Positions 23,501 to 31,411 of a stretch of DNA of 32,989 nt are shown one piece after another. Below the pieces are notes generated by a model that worked only from the letters and a program-made list of their open reading frames with translations, did not search any database and was not told where the DNA came from. The translations under genes were made by a program, and so were the position numbers. This DNA comes from Geodermatophilus chilensis (GTDB taxonomy: Bacteria; Actinomycetota; Actinomycetes; Mycobacteriales; Geodermatophilaceae). The stretch's first letter is position 1. Every line of letters begins with the position of its first letter. Location: NCBI RefSeq assembly GCF_002802985.1, contig NZ_NVPT01000044.1:1-32989 (forward strand), read 5' to 3'.

Positions 23501-23577
23501 GGACCCTCCTCGCTGGCGCTCGTCGGCCCCGTGCCCCGGGGTGCTGTGCCCATGCGTGACCTCGCGAGCTCGGTCAC
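23497..23577 (-). CDS. 26-residue mini-ORF, repeat copy 4 (first in the chain)
   Basis: First of the four in the direction of transcription. Its GTG at 23577 has its own AGGAG box (23583-23587) five bases upstream, outside the repeat proper, so ribosomes can enter here. Its TGA overlaps the GTG of copy 3. The sequence upstream is the intergenic region shared with tctC. Confidence 0.45.
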   Translation of the reverse strand: MTELARSRMGTAPRGTGPTSASEEGP

Positions 23578-23655
23578 GGGTACTCCTGACAGGTCGGGGA
23601 CGCGGCACGCCATCGGACCCGGGCCCGGCCGCCCGGTGCAACACGACGCCGTGCA

Positions 23656-23671
23656 CACAACGACCACAACG
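23656..23671. promoter_or_regulatory. Direct repeat CACAACG x2 upstream of tctC
   Basis: CACAACG at 23656-23662 and again at 23665-23671 (9-bp spacing), in the AT-richest part of the region between the kinase array and tctC. A CitB/DctR-type regulator could bind such direct repeats here. Weak evidence, position only. Confidence 0.3.
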
Positions 23672-23727
23672 TCCGATGCGCACGCAAGCGTGACACGCGC
23701 CACGCCCGTTGCGACGGTCCCTGCGAG

Positions 23728-23743
23728 CGGCGGACGTCCGCCG
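23728..23743. promoter_or_regulatory. 16-bp palindrome CGGCGGACGTCCGCCG before the tctC ribosome-binding site
   Basis: A perfect palindrome ending 7 bases before AGGAGG (23751-23756). It could be a DNA operator or form a dimer/hairpin in the 5' untranslated region. No protein can be assigned. Confidence 0.4.
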
Positions 23744-23761
23744 GACACACAGGAGGAACCC

Positions 23762-24769
23762 ATGCGCAACGCTTCCCTGCGGAAGCTCACGGCCGGCACG
23801 GTCGCAGCCGGTCTGCTGCTGACCGGCTGCGGCACCACCGCGGAGGGCGGCGCCGCCTCCGGCGGCGGCACCGAGGAGGGGCCGGTCACCGGCCTGCGGG
23901 TCATGGTCCCGAACTCGCCCGGCAGCGGCTACGACACCACCGCCCGCGCCTGGGCCCAGGTGGCCGAGGAGGAGGGGCTGGCCGAGACGATCGAGGTGTT
24001 CAACCTCGAGGGTGCCGGCGGCACCGTCGGCCTGCAGCGCCTGGTCAACGAGACCGGCAACGCCGACATGCTCATGCAGATGGGCCTGGGCGTGGTGGGC
24101 GCGCAGTACAGCAACCAGTCCGAGGCCACCCTCGAGCAGACCACCCCGATCGCGCGGCTGATCGAGGAAGCCGAGGCGATCGTCGTCCCGGCGGACTCGC
24201 CGTTCCAGACCATCGACGACCTGGTCGCCGCGTGGCAGGCCGACCCGGGCAACACCCCGGTCGGCGGCGCGTCCAACCCGGGTGGCCCCGACCACCTGAC
24301 CCCGATGCTGCTGGCGCAGGAGGTCGGCGTGACGCCGTCCTCGGTCAACTACGTCGCCTACGACGGCGGCGGCGAGCTGCTCGCCGGCATCCTCGGCGGC
24401 GACGTGGCCTTCGCCGCGACCGGCGTCGGCGAGGTCACCGAGCCGGCCGCCTCCGGTGACGTCCGCATCCTCGCGGTCACCAGCGAGCAGCCGGTCGAGG
24501 GCGTCGACGCGCCGACCCTCACCGAGGAGGGCGTGGACCTGACCTTCACCAACTGGCGCGGCGTGGTGGCGGCCCCGGACATCTCCGAGGAGGAGGTCCA
24601 GCGGCACGTCGACCTGATCACCCAGATCCACGACAGCGAGGCCTGGCAGCAGGTCCTCGAGGACCAGGGCTGGACCGACTCCTTCCTCACCGGCGACGAG
24701 TTCGGCACCTTCCTCGACGAGGAGAGCCAGCGGGTGCAGGGCGTGCTGAGCGAGCTGGGCCTGACGTGA
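23762..24769 (+). CDS. tctC: Tripartite tricarboxylate transporter substrate-binding lipoprotein TctC
   Basis: 335-residue extracytoplasmic binding protein. A lipoprotein signal peptide (KLTAGTVAAGLLLTGC) gives lipidated Cys23, then a Gly/Ser-rich tether. The mature part begins LRVMVPNSPGSGYDTTARAWAQ, followed by FNLEGAGGTVGLQRLV, the two conserved loops that hold the substrate carboxylate in TctC/Bug proteins. Further on come GGASNPGGPDHLTPMLL and NYVAYDGGGELLAGILGGDVAFA. A strong AGGAGG box lies 5 bases before ATG. It heads tctC-tctB-tctA (GTGA and TGATG overlaps). Ligand class: carboxylates; the precise ligand is unknown. Confidence 0.93.
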   Translation: MRNASLRKLTAGTVAAGLLLTGCGTTAEGGAASGGGTEEGPVTGLRVMVPNSPGSGYDTTARAWAQVAEEEGLAETIEVFNLEGAGGTVGLQRLVNETGNADMLMQMGLGVVGAQYSNQSEATLEQTTPIARLIEEAEAIVVPADSPFQTIDDLVAAWQADPGNTPVGGASNPGGPDHLTPMLLAQEVGVTPSSVNYVAYDGGGELLAGILGGDVAFAATGVGEVTEPAASGDVRILAVTSEQPVEGVDAPTLTEEGVDLTFTNWRGVVAAPDISEEEVQRHVDLITQIHDSEAWQQVLEDQGWTDSFLTGDEFGTFLDEESQRVQGVLSELGLT

Positions 24770-25281
24770 GCAGTGCCTCCTCGGGAGGCACGACCCGGGA
24801 GCAGGGCCGCTCCGAGCTCGGTGTGGCCCTGTTCCTGGGGGCGCTCGGCGTCCTCGTCGTCGTCTCCGCGCTGCTGCTGCCGGAGAGCCGGATCGCCCGC
24901 GGTCCGGTCGGCCCGGCTGCCGTCCCCGTGGTGGTGGGTGGCCTGCTCGTCGTCACGTCGGTGTTCCTGGCCGTCGACGTCTGGCGGGGTGGCCGGGGTG
25001 AGCCCGAGGGCGGCGAGGACATCGAACTCACGGGGCGCAGCGACTGGCGCACCGTCGCGATGCTCGCCGCGGCCTTCCTGGCCAACGCCCTGCTGATCGA
25101 GCCGCTGGGCTGGGTCATCTCGGGCGCGGTCCTGTTCTGGGGCAGCGCCTTCGCGCTCGGCAGCCGGCACTACGTGCGCGACGCGGTGATCGCGGTCGCG
25201 CTGTCCATGGGCAGCTTCTACCTGTTCGCCCTCGGGCTGGGCATCGTCCTGCCCCCGGGCATCCTGAGGGGGATCCTCTGA
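24766..25281 (+). CDS. tctB: Tripartite tricarboxylate transporter small membrane subunit TctB
   Basis: 171-residue subunit with four predicted membrane helices: [61 protein letters not shown], and a last pair including [21 protein letters not shown]. The loop [17 protein letters not shown] is typical of TctB. Its GTG overlaps the tctC stop (GTGA) and its TGA overlaps the tctA ATG by one base. TctB is the least conserved part of this secondary transporter and partners TctA in the membrane. Confidence 0.9.
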   Translation: MSSASSGGTTREQGRSELGVALFLGALGVLVVVSALLLPESRIARGPVGPAAVPVVVGGLLVVTSVFLAVDVWRGGRGEPEGGEDIELTGRSDWRTVAMLAAAFLANALLIEPLGWVISGAVLFWGSAFALGSRHYVRDAVIAVALSMGSFYLFALGLGIVLPPGILRGIL

Positions 25282-26894
25282 TGGACGCGTTCGTCGAGCT
25301 CGGGAGCGGCTTCGCCACCGCCCTGACGCCGACCAACCTGGCCTTCGCGCTGCTGGGCGTGCTGCTGGGCACCGCCATCGGCGTCCTGCCCGGCATCGGC
25401 CCGGCGATGACCGTCGCGCTGCTGCTGCCGCTCACCCGTGGCCTGGACGTCACCACCGCACTGATCATGTTCGCCGGCATCTACTACGGCGGCATGTACG
25501 GCGGGTCGACGACGTCGATCCTGCTCAACACCCCCGGTGAGAGCGCCTCGGTCGTCACCGCGATCGAGGGCAACAGGATGGCCCGCACCGGCCGGGCCGC
25601 CCAGGCCCTGGCGACCGCGGCGATCGGCTCGTTCGTCGCCGGCACGATCGCCACCCTGCTGCTGGCCCTCGTCGCCCCGACGGTCGCCCGGCTGGCCGTG
25701 CAGATCTCCCCTGCGGACATGTTCGCCGTCATGCTGCTGGCCTTCATCGCGGTGACGTCGGTGCTCGGCAGCTCCCGGGTGCGCGGCCTGGCCTCCCTCG
25801 GCCTGGGCCTGGCCATCGGTCTCATCGGCATCGACGCCACCTCGGGCCAGCAGCGGCTCACGTTCGGCGTCCCCGAGCTCGCCGAGGGCATCGACGTCGT
25901 CGTCGTGGCGGTCGGCCTGTTCGCCGTCGGTGAGGCGCTGTGGACGGCGGCCCACCTGCGCCGCCGCCCGGTCGAGGTCATCCCGGTCGGCAACCCGCGG
26001 ATGAGCCGGTCGGACTGGAGCCGGTCGTGGAAGCCCTGGCTGCGCGGCACCGCCATCGGGTTCCCGTTCGGCGCCGTCCCCGCCGGTGGCGCCGAGGTGC
26101 CGACGTTCCTGTCCTACGTCACCGAGAAGCGGCTGTCCGAGCACCCCGAGGAGTTCGGCAAGGGCGCCATCGAGGGCGTCGCCGGACCGGAGGCCACCAA
26201 CAACGCCTCGGCGGCCGGCGGCCTGGTGCCGCTGCTCACCCTCGGCATCCCGACCACCGCGACCGCGGCGATCATGCTGTCGGCGATCGAGAGCTACGGC
26301 ATCCAGCCGGGACCCCGGCTGTTCGCCGCCGAGCCGGAGCTGGTGTGGGGCCTCATCGCCAGCCTCTTCATCGGCAACGCGGCGCTGCTGCTGCTGAACC
26401 TGCCGCTCGCGCCGGTGTGGGCCCGGCTGCTGCGGATCCCGCGCACGTACCTGTACGCGGGCATCCTCTTCTTCGCCAGCCTCGGGGCCTACGCGGCCAA
26501 CGCCAACGTGTTCGATCTGTTCCTGCTGCTGGTCATCGGCGCCCTGGGCTTCATGATGCGGCGCTACGGCCTGCCGCTGCTGCCGGCCATCATCGGGGTC
26601 ATCCTCGGCCCGTTCGCCGAGGAGCAGCTCCGGACGGCGCTGCAGATCAGCAACGGCGACCTCGGCGGGCTCGTCGACCCGGTGGCGGTCGTCGCCTACG
26701 TCATCGTGGCGCTCATCCTGCTGTTCCCGCTGGTCCGTCGGCTGCTGCCGACGAAGGCGCACGTGCCGGTGCTCGACGAGGCGGTGCACGAGATCGAGGA
26801 GGCGCACCACCACCACGGGACGACCGAGGCCGTGTCGGTCGAGACCCGCGCGAGGAGGGGCTCCGAGGAGTCGGACGACTCCGACGGGTACTGA
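25281..26894 (+). CDS. tctA: Tripartite tricarboxylate transporter large membrane subunit TctA
   Basis: 537-residue ion-coupled carrier with about 11-12 helices. The conserved TctA motifs are [19 protein letters not shown] (first repeat), [40 protein letters not shown] and [20 protein letters not shown] followed by [13 protein letters not shown]. The cytosolic C-terminus is unusual: acidic and histidine-rich ([15 protein letters not shown]), ending in Ser/Glu/Asp repeats, perhaps a metal or regulatory tail. Length is slightly above the usual ~500 because of this tail. A strong hairpin follows 12 bases after the stop. Confidence 0.95.
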   Translation: MDAFVELGSGFATALTPTNLAFALLGVLLGTAIGVLPGIGPAMTVALLLPLTRGLDVTTALIMFAGIYYGGMYGGSTTSILLNTPGESASVVTAIEGNRMARTGRAAQALATAAIGSFVAGTIATLLLALVAPTVARLAVQISPADMFAVMLLAFIAVTSVLGSSRVRGLASLGLGLAIGLIGIDATSGQQRLTFGVPELAEGIDVVVVAVGLFAVGEALWTAAHLRRRPVEVIPVGNPRMSRSDWSRSWKPWLRGTAIGFPFGAVPAGGAEVPTFLSYVTEKRLSEHPEEFGKGAIEGVAGPEATNNASAAGGLVPLLTLGIPTTATAAIMLSAIESYGIQPGPRLFAAEPELVWGLIASLFIGNAALLLLNLPLAPVWARLLRIPRTYLYAGILFFASLGAYAANANVFDLFLLLVIGALGFMMRRYGLPLLPAIIGVILGPFAEEQLRTALQISNGDLGGLVDPVAVVAYVIVALILLFPLVRRLLPTKAHVPVLDEAVHEIEEAHHHHGTTEAVSVETRARRGSEESDDSDGY

Positions 26895-26905
26895 CGACGA
26901 CGTCC

Positions 26906-26940
26906 GAGGGGGCAGGGCGCCGGTGGCTCCCTGCCCCCTC
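26906..26940 (+). terminator. Terminator hairpin after tctA
   Basis: GAGGGGGCAGGG (26906-26917) and CCCTGCCCCCTC (26929-26940) form a perfect 12-bp stem with an 11-base loop. It starts 11 bases after the tctA stop. There is no U-run, as usual for this base composition. The following 200 or so bases (26941-27149) hold no gene I can support. Confidence 0.75.
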
Positions 26941-27149
26941 CGTCGTCCCTGCGCTGACCGGAGGCGACCGGTCCCGGGACGGAGGGCGACCGCCACACCC
27001 GGGCGCCGCCCGCGTCCTTCCCCGGACCGGCGGCGGGGTCGACACTGCTCGCGCCCGCCGGCGTCGCCGGGTGTCGTACTGGGTCGTCCGCCCGGTGACG
27101 CCGACGCGGTCCGTGTCCCCACGGGGGAACCGACTGCGAGAGGCAGGCC

Positions 27150-27542
27150 CTGTCCGAGCACCCCAACGTCGCCCGCCTGCGCGAGGCCTACACCGCGTTC
27201 GGCAAGGGTGACCTCGCCGCACTGACCCGGTTGTGGGCCCAGGACATCCGCTGGCACGTGCCGGGCACGACCGACCTGGCCGGCACGTACGAGGGGCACG
27301 AGGGGGTGCTGGGCTTCCTGGGCGCGGCGATGGACCGCTCCGAGGGCAGCCTCCGGGTCGAGCCGGTCGCCCTCTTCGCCGACGACACGCACGGCGTGGC
27401 CCTCGTCGCCCTCACCGGCCACCGCGGGAACCGGCACCTGGACACGATGAACGCCCACATCTCCCGGTTTCGCGAGGGCTGAGTGGTGAAGTTCTGGGAG
27501 GCGCCGACCGAGCCCCAGGTTATGGACGCGTTCTGGGGCTGA
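27150..27542 (+). pseudogene. SnoaL/NTF2-like protein gene, start codon and tail disrupted
   Basis: The frame from CTG 27150 reads SEHPNVARLREAYTAFGKGDLAALTRLW, a typical SnoaL-like N-terminus, then DIRWHVPGTTDLAGTYEGHEGV and NAHISRFREG. An in-frame TGA (27480-27482) interrupts it, after which the same frame continues VVKFWEAPTEPQVMDAFWG and stops at 27540-27542. Relatives usually end RDGKVVEFWEA..., so the tail belongs to the gene and the TGA replaces one sense codon. No ATG, GTG or TTG lies upstream in frame after the TGA at 27096; the next usable start is TTG 27231, which would remove the first helix. GAGAGG lies before the CTG. Best read as a recently damaged gene. Confidence 0.72.
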
Positions 27543-27545
27543 TCG

Positions 27546-28337
27546 TCAGCCGGCGCCGGCGGGCAGCGCCGGGCCCTCGTCCTTGAGCACCACGCCCGAG
27601 GCACCGAGCTCGCGGGCCGCGCCGAGCAGCGCGGCCACGGTGTCGGCGGCCTGTGCGTAGGACAGCCCGTGCGGCGGGCGGACGTTGGAGACGCAGTTGC
27701 GCTCGGAGTCCGCCCGCCCCGGCCGCGGGTCCCAGGTCAGGTAGACGCCGAGCGAGTCGGCCGACGACAGCCCCGGCCGCTCGCCGATCAGCACCACGAC
27801 CGCGCGGGCACCCAGGGCCGCGCCGACGGCGTCGCCCAGCGCCACGCGGGCCTGGATGGCGACGACCAGGGGCGCCACCGACCAGCCGGGCAGCCGCTCC
27901 AGCAGCGCCGTCACCAGGTCGGCGGCGTGCTCGTGCACCGCGCGCGGGGAGAGCCCGTCGGCGATGACGACCGCCAGGTCGGCGTCCGTGCGAGGCAGCG
28001 ACGTGCCCTGCGCGAGCTGCCGGCCCAGGTCGGGCCGCTGCAGGTAGGTGGCGCGGTCGGGCGCGGCCGAGTGCACCTCGATCAGCTCGCCGAGCGCCGT
28101 CCGCAGCCGGTCGACGTCCAGCGGCTGGTGCACCGCGTCGCGGGCGGCGGCGTGCGCCGCGCGGAACTCCAGCTCCCGCGCGGTGGGCAGCGCGTCACCG
28201 GCCCGGCCCAGCGCGACCCGTGCCCGGGTCGCCGACCGCAGCACCGCCCACGGGTCACCGCCTCCCGCGCGCGAGAGCCGGTCGGTCGCGTCCACCACGT
28301 CGCCTTCCGCGCGCGGAAGGCGGTCCGGGCCGGTCAT
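27546..28337 (-). CDS. eutC: Ethanolamine ammonia-lyase small subunit
   Basis: 263-residue small subunit of the adenosylcobalamin-dependent lyase that splits ethanolamine into acetaldehyde and ammonia. Family features are DPWAVLRSATRARVALGRAGDALPT, TYLQRPDLGRQL, LAVVIADGLSPRAVHEHA, ARVALGDAVGAALGARAVVVLIGERPGLSS and SLGVYLTWDPRPGRADSERNCVSNV, the cobalamin-side region. The ATG overlaps the eutB stop (ATGA), so subunits are co-translated. No microcompartment shell genes are nearby, which fits the soluble actinobacterial style of ethanolamine use. An 18-bp palindrome, CCTTCCGCGCGCGGAAGG, lies near its 5' end at 28303-28320. Confidence 0.95.
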   Translation of the reverse strand: MTGPDRLPRAEGDVVDATDRLSRAGGGDPWAVLRSATRARVALGRAGDALPTARELEFRAAHAAARDAVHQPLDVDRLRTALGELIEVHSAAPDRATYLQRPDLGRQLAQGTSLPRTDADLAVVIADGLSPRAVHEHAADLVTALLERLPGWSVAPLVVAIQARVALGDAVGAALGARAVVVLIGERPGLSSADSLGVYLTWDPRPGRADSERNCVSNVRPPHGLSYAQAADTVAALLGAARELGASGVVLKDEGPALPAGAG

Positions 28338-29746
28338 GCCGAGGCCGCCGCGAGGAGGGCCCGGGCGGCGGGCGCGTCGGCGGTCAGCTCGCGCACCCGG
28401 CCGGCGTCGTCGAGCAGGTCCATGCGGGCCAGCCACGCCTCGAACTCCGGCGCCGGCCGCAGCCCGAGCACCGAGCGGGTGGTGAGGACGTCGGAGAAGG
28501 CCAACGACTGGTAGTGCAGCATCACGTCGTCCATCCCGGGGACGGCGATGAGGAACGTGCACCCCGCCGCGCCGAGCAGCAGCATCAACGAGTCCATGTC
28601 GTCCTCGTCGACCTCGGCGTGGTTGGTGTAGCAGACGTCCACGCCCATGGGCAGGCCGAGCAGCTTGCCGCAGAAGTGGTCCTCGAGCCCGGCGCGCAGC
28701 ACCTGCTTGCCGTCGTAGAGGTACTCCGGGCCGATGAACCCGACGACGGTGTTGACGATGAGCGGCTCGAAGTGCCGGGCGACGGCGTACGCGCGGGCCT
28801 CCAGGGTCTGCTGGTCGACCGGCCGGCCGCCGATGCCGCGGTGCGCGTCGGCCGACAGCGCCGAGCCCTGTCCGGTCTCGAAGTAGGTGACGTTCGAGCC
28901 GACCGTCCCGCGACCCAGCGCGAGCGCCCCGGCGCGGGCCTCGGCGAGCAGGTCGAGGGTGACGCCGAAGCCGCGGTTGGCCGGCTGGGTGCCGGCGACC
29001 GACTGGAACACCAGGTCGACCGGTGCCCCCTGCTCGAGCGCCCGCAGCGTGGTGGTCACGTGCGCCAGCACGCAGGACTGGGTCGGGATGCCGTAGCGGC
29101 CGATCACCTCGTCGACCAGCTCCAGCAGCGCCACCGTGCGGGCCGGTGAGTCGGTGGCCGGGTTGATGCCGATGACCGCGTCCCCGCAGCCCTGCAGCAG
29201 CCCGTCGACGATGGACGCCGTCACGCCCAGCGGGTCGTCGGTCGGGTGGTTGGGCTGCAACCGCGAGGCCAGCCGGCCGGGCAGGCCGAGGGTGCTGCGC
29301 AGCCCGGTGACCACCCGGGTGCGCCGGCCGACGGCGACCAGGTCGGCGTTGCGCATCAGCTTCGACGTGGCCGCGACCATCTCCGGGGTCAGCCCGGGGG
29401 CCAGGTCGCTGATCGACGCCTCGTCGCCCGCGGCGGCCCAGGCCAGCAGCCGGTCGCGGAACTCCCCCACCGTGAGCGACGCGACCGGCGCGAAGGCGAC
29501 CGCGTCGTGGGTGTCGAGCACCAGCCGGGTGACGTCGTCCTCGTCGTAGCCGACCACCTGCTCGTCGAGGAACGTGGCCAGCGGCAGGTCGGCGAGCACG
29601 GTCTGCGCGGCGACCCGCTCGGCGGCCGACTCCGCGGCGCAGCCGGCGAGGACGTCGCCGGAGCGGGCCGGCGTCGCCTTCGCCAACAGCTCGACCAGCG
29701 TCGGGAACTCGTAGGTGTGCCCCCCGACCGTGCCCACCCGTCTCAC
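28334..29746 (-). CDS. eutB: Ethanolamine ammonia-lyase large subunit
   Basis: 470-residue catalytic TIM-barrel subunit. It begins GHTYEFPTLVELLAKATPARSGDVLAGCAAES, the EutB N-terminus, and includes LQPNHPTDDPLGVTASIVDG, GDAVIGINPATDSPART, VFQSVAGTQPANRGFGVTL, YFETGQGSALSA, GLPMGVDVCYTNHAEVD and AVPGMDDVMLHYQSLAFSD, all strongly conserved around the substrate and B12 site. Length is normal (about 455-465). GTG 29746 overlaps the permease stop (GTGA). Order permease-eutB-eutC gives uptake and breakdown in one operon. Acetaldehyde dehydrogenase is not in the window. Confidence 0.96.
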   Translation of the reverse strand: MRRVGTVGGHTYEFPTLVELLAKATPARSGDVLAGCAAESAAERVAAQTVLADLPLATFLDEQVVGYDEDDVTRLVLDTHDAVAFAPVASLTVGEFRDRLLAWAAAGDEASISDLAPGLTPEMVAATSKLMRNADLVAVGRRTRVVTGLRSTLGLPGRLASRLQPNHPTDDPLGVTASIVDGLLQGCGDAVIGINPATDSPARTVALLELVDEVIGRYGIPTQSCVLAHVTTTLRALEQGAPVDLVFQSVAGTQPANRGFGVTLDLLAEARAGALALGRGTVGSNVTYFETGQGSALSADAHRGIGGRPVDQQTLEARAYAVARHFEPLIVNTVVGFIGPEYLYDGKQVLRAGLEDHFCGKLLGLPMGVDVCYTNHAEVDEDDMDSLMLLLGAAGCTFLIAVPGMDDVMLHYQSLAFSDVLTTRSVLGLRPAPEFEAWLARMDLLDDAGRVRELTADAPAARALLAAASA

Positions 29747-31209
29747 CGGACGTCCTCCTCCGCGTCGGCCAGCAGCTCGAACTCCTCCTCCGGCGCCGAG
29801 GCCACCAGGTGGTGGCGGCTGTAGAGGGCGAAGTAGGCGAGGAACGCCGCGTAGGCGGCGAGGGTCCAGAGCGCGGCGGTCACGTCGACCAGGAAGGTGG
29901 CCACGACCGCGGCGGCGGCGAGCGCCAGTGCGACGCCGGTGGTCGCCGTCCCGCCCGGGGTCCGGTACGGGCGCGGCAGGTCCGGCTCGCGGCGGCGCAG
30001 CACGATGTGGCTGACCATCATGAGCACGTAGGACACCGTCGCCCCGAAGACGGCCATGTTGAGCAGCATCGCGCCCTGGCCGGTCAGCGACAGCACGAAG
30101 CCGATGGCCCCGGGCACCAGCAGGGCCAGCACCGGCGCCTTGCGGGAGTTGGTCACCGACAGCGCCCGCGGCAGGTAGCCGGCGCGGGAGAGCGCGAAGG
30201 TCTGCCGCGAGTACGCGTAGATGATCGAGAAGAAGCTGGCCACCAGCCCGAACAGGCCGGCGTAGTTGACGACGGTGGTCAACGCCCCGGGGGCGCCGGC
30301 GCCGGCCAGCGCGTCGACCGGCGGGTTGCCCGACCCCGCGATCGCCGCCGACCCGGCGGCGCCCGGGGTGAACACCAGCATGAGGACGGCGAGGACGACG
30401 AGCACGCCCATCGCCGCGACGATCCCCCGCGGCATGGACCGGGCCGGGTCCCGGGCCTCCTCGGCGGCCAGCGGCACGCTCTCGACCGCGAGGAAGAACC
30501 AGATGGCGAAGGGGAACGCCGCCCAGATGCCGATCAGGCCGTACGGCAGGAACGCCGAGGCGCCGACGGCGTCGGTGGGCGCGATGTCGAGCAGCAGCTC
30601 GCCGTCGAACCGCGGGATCGCGCCGACGAGGAAGACGACCAGCCCGGCCAGCGCGACGACGGTGACGGCGAACATCGCCTTGAGCGCCTCGCCGACGCCC
30701 AGCAGGTGGATGCCGACGAACAGCGCGTAGACGGCGAGGTAGACCCACCAGCCGTCGGTGATGCCGAACAGCCCGAGCGACTCGACGTAGGCGCCGATGA
30801 AGGTGGCGATCGCCGCCGGCGCGATGGCGTACTCGATGAGCACCGCGACGCCGGTGGCGTAGCCGCCCCACGGACCCAGCGCCCGGCGGGCGAAGGTGTA
30901 GCCGCCGCCGGCGGTCGGCAGCGCGGAGCCGAGCTCGGCCAGGCCGAACACCATGGCGGTGTACATGACCGCCATGAGCACGGTGGCGATCAGCAGCCCG
31001 CCGAAGCCGCCCTCGGCCAGGCCGAAGTTCCACCCGGCGTAGTCGCCGGAGATGACCGCCGAGACGCCGAGGCCGGCCAGCAGCAGCCAGCCCGCCGTCC
31101 CGGTGCGCAGCCGGCGCCGCTCGAGGTAGCCCGCGTCGACCCGCTCGGCCTCGACGCCCGCGTGCGCGGACCTCGGAGGGGTGGAGCGGGCGGTGGGATC
31201 GGCGGTCAC
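29743..31209 (-). CDS. APC-family amino acid permease, probable ethanolamine permease
   Basis: 488-residue transporter with about 12 membrane helices. It shows the APC start LLLAGLGVSAVISGDYAGWNFGLAEGGFGG (in pieces), which resembles EutP-type ethanolamine permeases (ISGDYAGWN), then ELGSALPTAGGGYTFARRALGPWGGYATG, and SRQTFALSRAGYLPRALS in the second half. Position directly before eutBC makes ethanolamine the likely substrate. GTG 31209 follows GGAGG; this box is buried in a 9-bp hairpin (31213-31241), suggesting control of translation. It is the first gene of the operon and divergent from a GAF-ANTAR gene. Confidence 0.9.
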   Translation of the reverse strand: MTADPTARSTPPRSAHAGVEAERVDAGYLERRRLRTGTAGWLLLAGLGVSAVISGDYAGWNFGLAEGGFGGLLIATVLMAVMYTAMVFGLAELGSALPTAGGGYTFARRALGPWGGYATGVAVLIEYAIAPAAIATFIGAYVESLGLFGITDGWWVYLAVYALFVGIHLLGVGEALKAMFAVTVVALAGLVVFLVGAIPRFDGELLLDIAPTDAVGASAFLPYGLIGIWAAFPFAIWFFLAVESVPLAAEEARDPARSMPRGIVAAMGVLVVLAVLMLVFTPGAAGSAAIAGSGNPPVDALAGAGAPGALTTVVNYAGLFGLVASFFSIIYAYSRQTFALSRAGYLPRALSVTNSRKAPVLALLVPGAIGFVLSLTGQGAMLLNMAVFGATVSYVLMMVSHIVLRRREPDLPRPYRTPGGTATTGVALALAAAAVVATFLVDVTAALWTLAAYAAFLAYFALYSRHHLVASAPEEEFELLADAEEDVR

Positions 31210-31212
31210 GGG

Positions 31213-31241
31213 CGCCTCCGGGGGTCGGCCCGCCGGAGGCG
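31213..31241 (-). promoter_or_regulatory. Hairpin sequestering the ribosome-binding site of the ethanolamine permease
   Basis: On the minus strand CGCCTCCGG (from 31241) pairs perfectly with CCGGAGGCG (ending 31213), 11-base loop between. The second arm contains GGAGG, the only ribosome-binding site for GTG 31209. The stem would block translation unless opened. A second hairpin lies immediately upstream. Confidence 0.6.
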
Positions 31242-31244
31242 GGA

Positions 31245-31261
31245 GGGGCCAGCGTGGCCCC
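31245..31261. repeat. Second leader hairpin GGGGCCA-GCG-TGGCCCC
   Basis: A perfect 7-bp stem with a 3-base loop, four bases from the ribosome-binding-site hairpin. Tandem hairpins in a leader next to an ANTAR gene recall ANTAR targets, but those have 6-base loops, so the match is only architectural. Confidence 0.5.
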
Positions 31262-31411
31262 GCGCCGGTGCCGGGTCAACGGGCAGCGCGGGACGCAACA
31301 CGCCGTTCACAGCGTCGTCCCGGGCAACGGTGCGCACGTCCGGCAGCGCGTGCTGGATACTCATCCGGCCGGACACCACCGGATCGGGCGCGACGCAGAG
31401 GACGGGCACCA

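Larger units (their letters stand above)
23264..23580. repeat. 77-bp tandem repeat, four full copies plus a 9-base remnant
   Basis: Units begin at 23264, 23341, 23418 and 23495, and the next start at 23572 continues for nine bases. By eye the copies are identical except for one base after GGTCACGG (G next to the kinase, A elsewhere). The array replaces the normal 5' leader of the sensor-kinase gene. It has no spacers, so it is not a CRISPR. On the minus strand each unit contains AGGAGG, a GTG start and a 26-codon frame. Near-perfect identity implies recent expansion. Confidence 0.93.

Noticed and set aside
23264-23580. CRISPR array
   Set aside because: Repeats abut directly with no variable spacers, the unit is 77 bp, and no cas genes are present.
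27480-27482. UGA as selenocysteine in the SnoaL-like gene
   Set aside because: Relatives do not carry a redox cysteine there, the gene also lacks a normal start, and no selenocysteine insertion signal is evident; decay is simpler.
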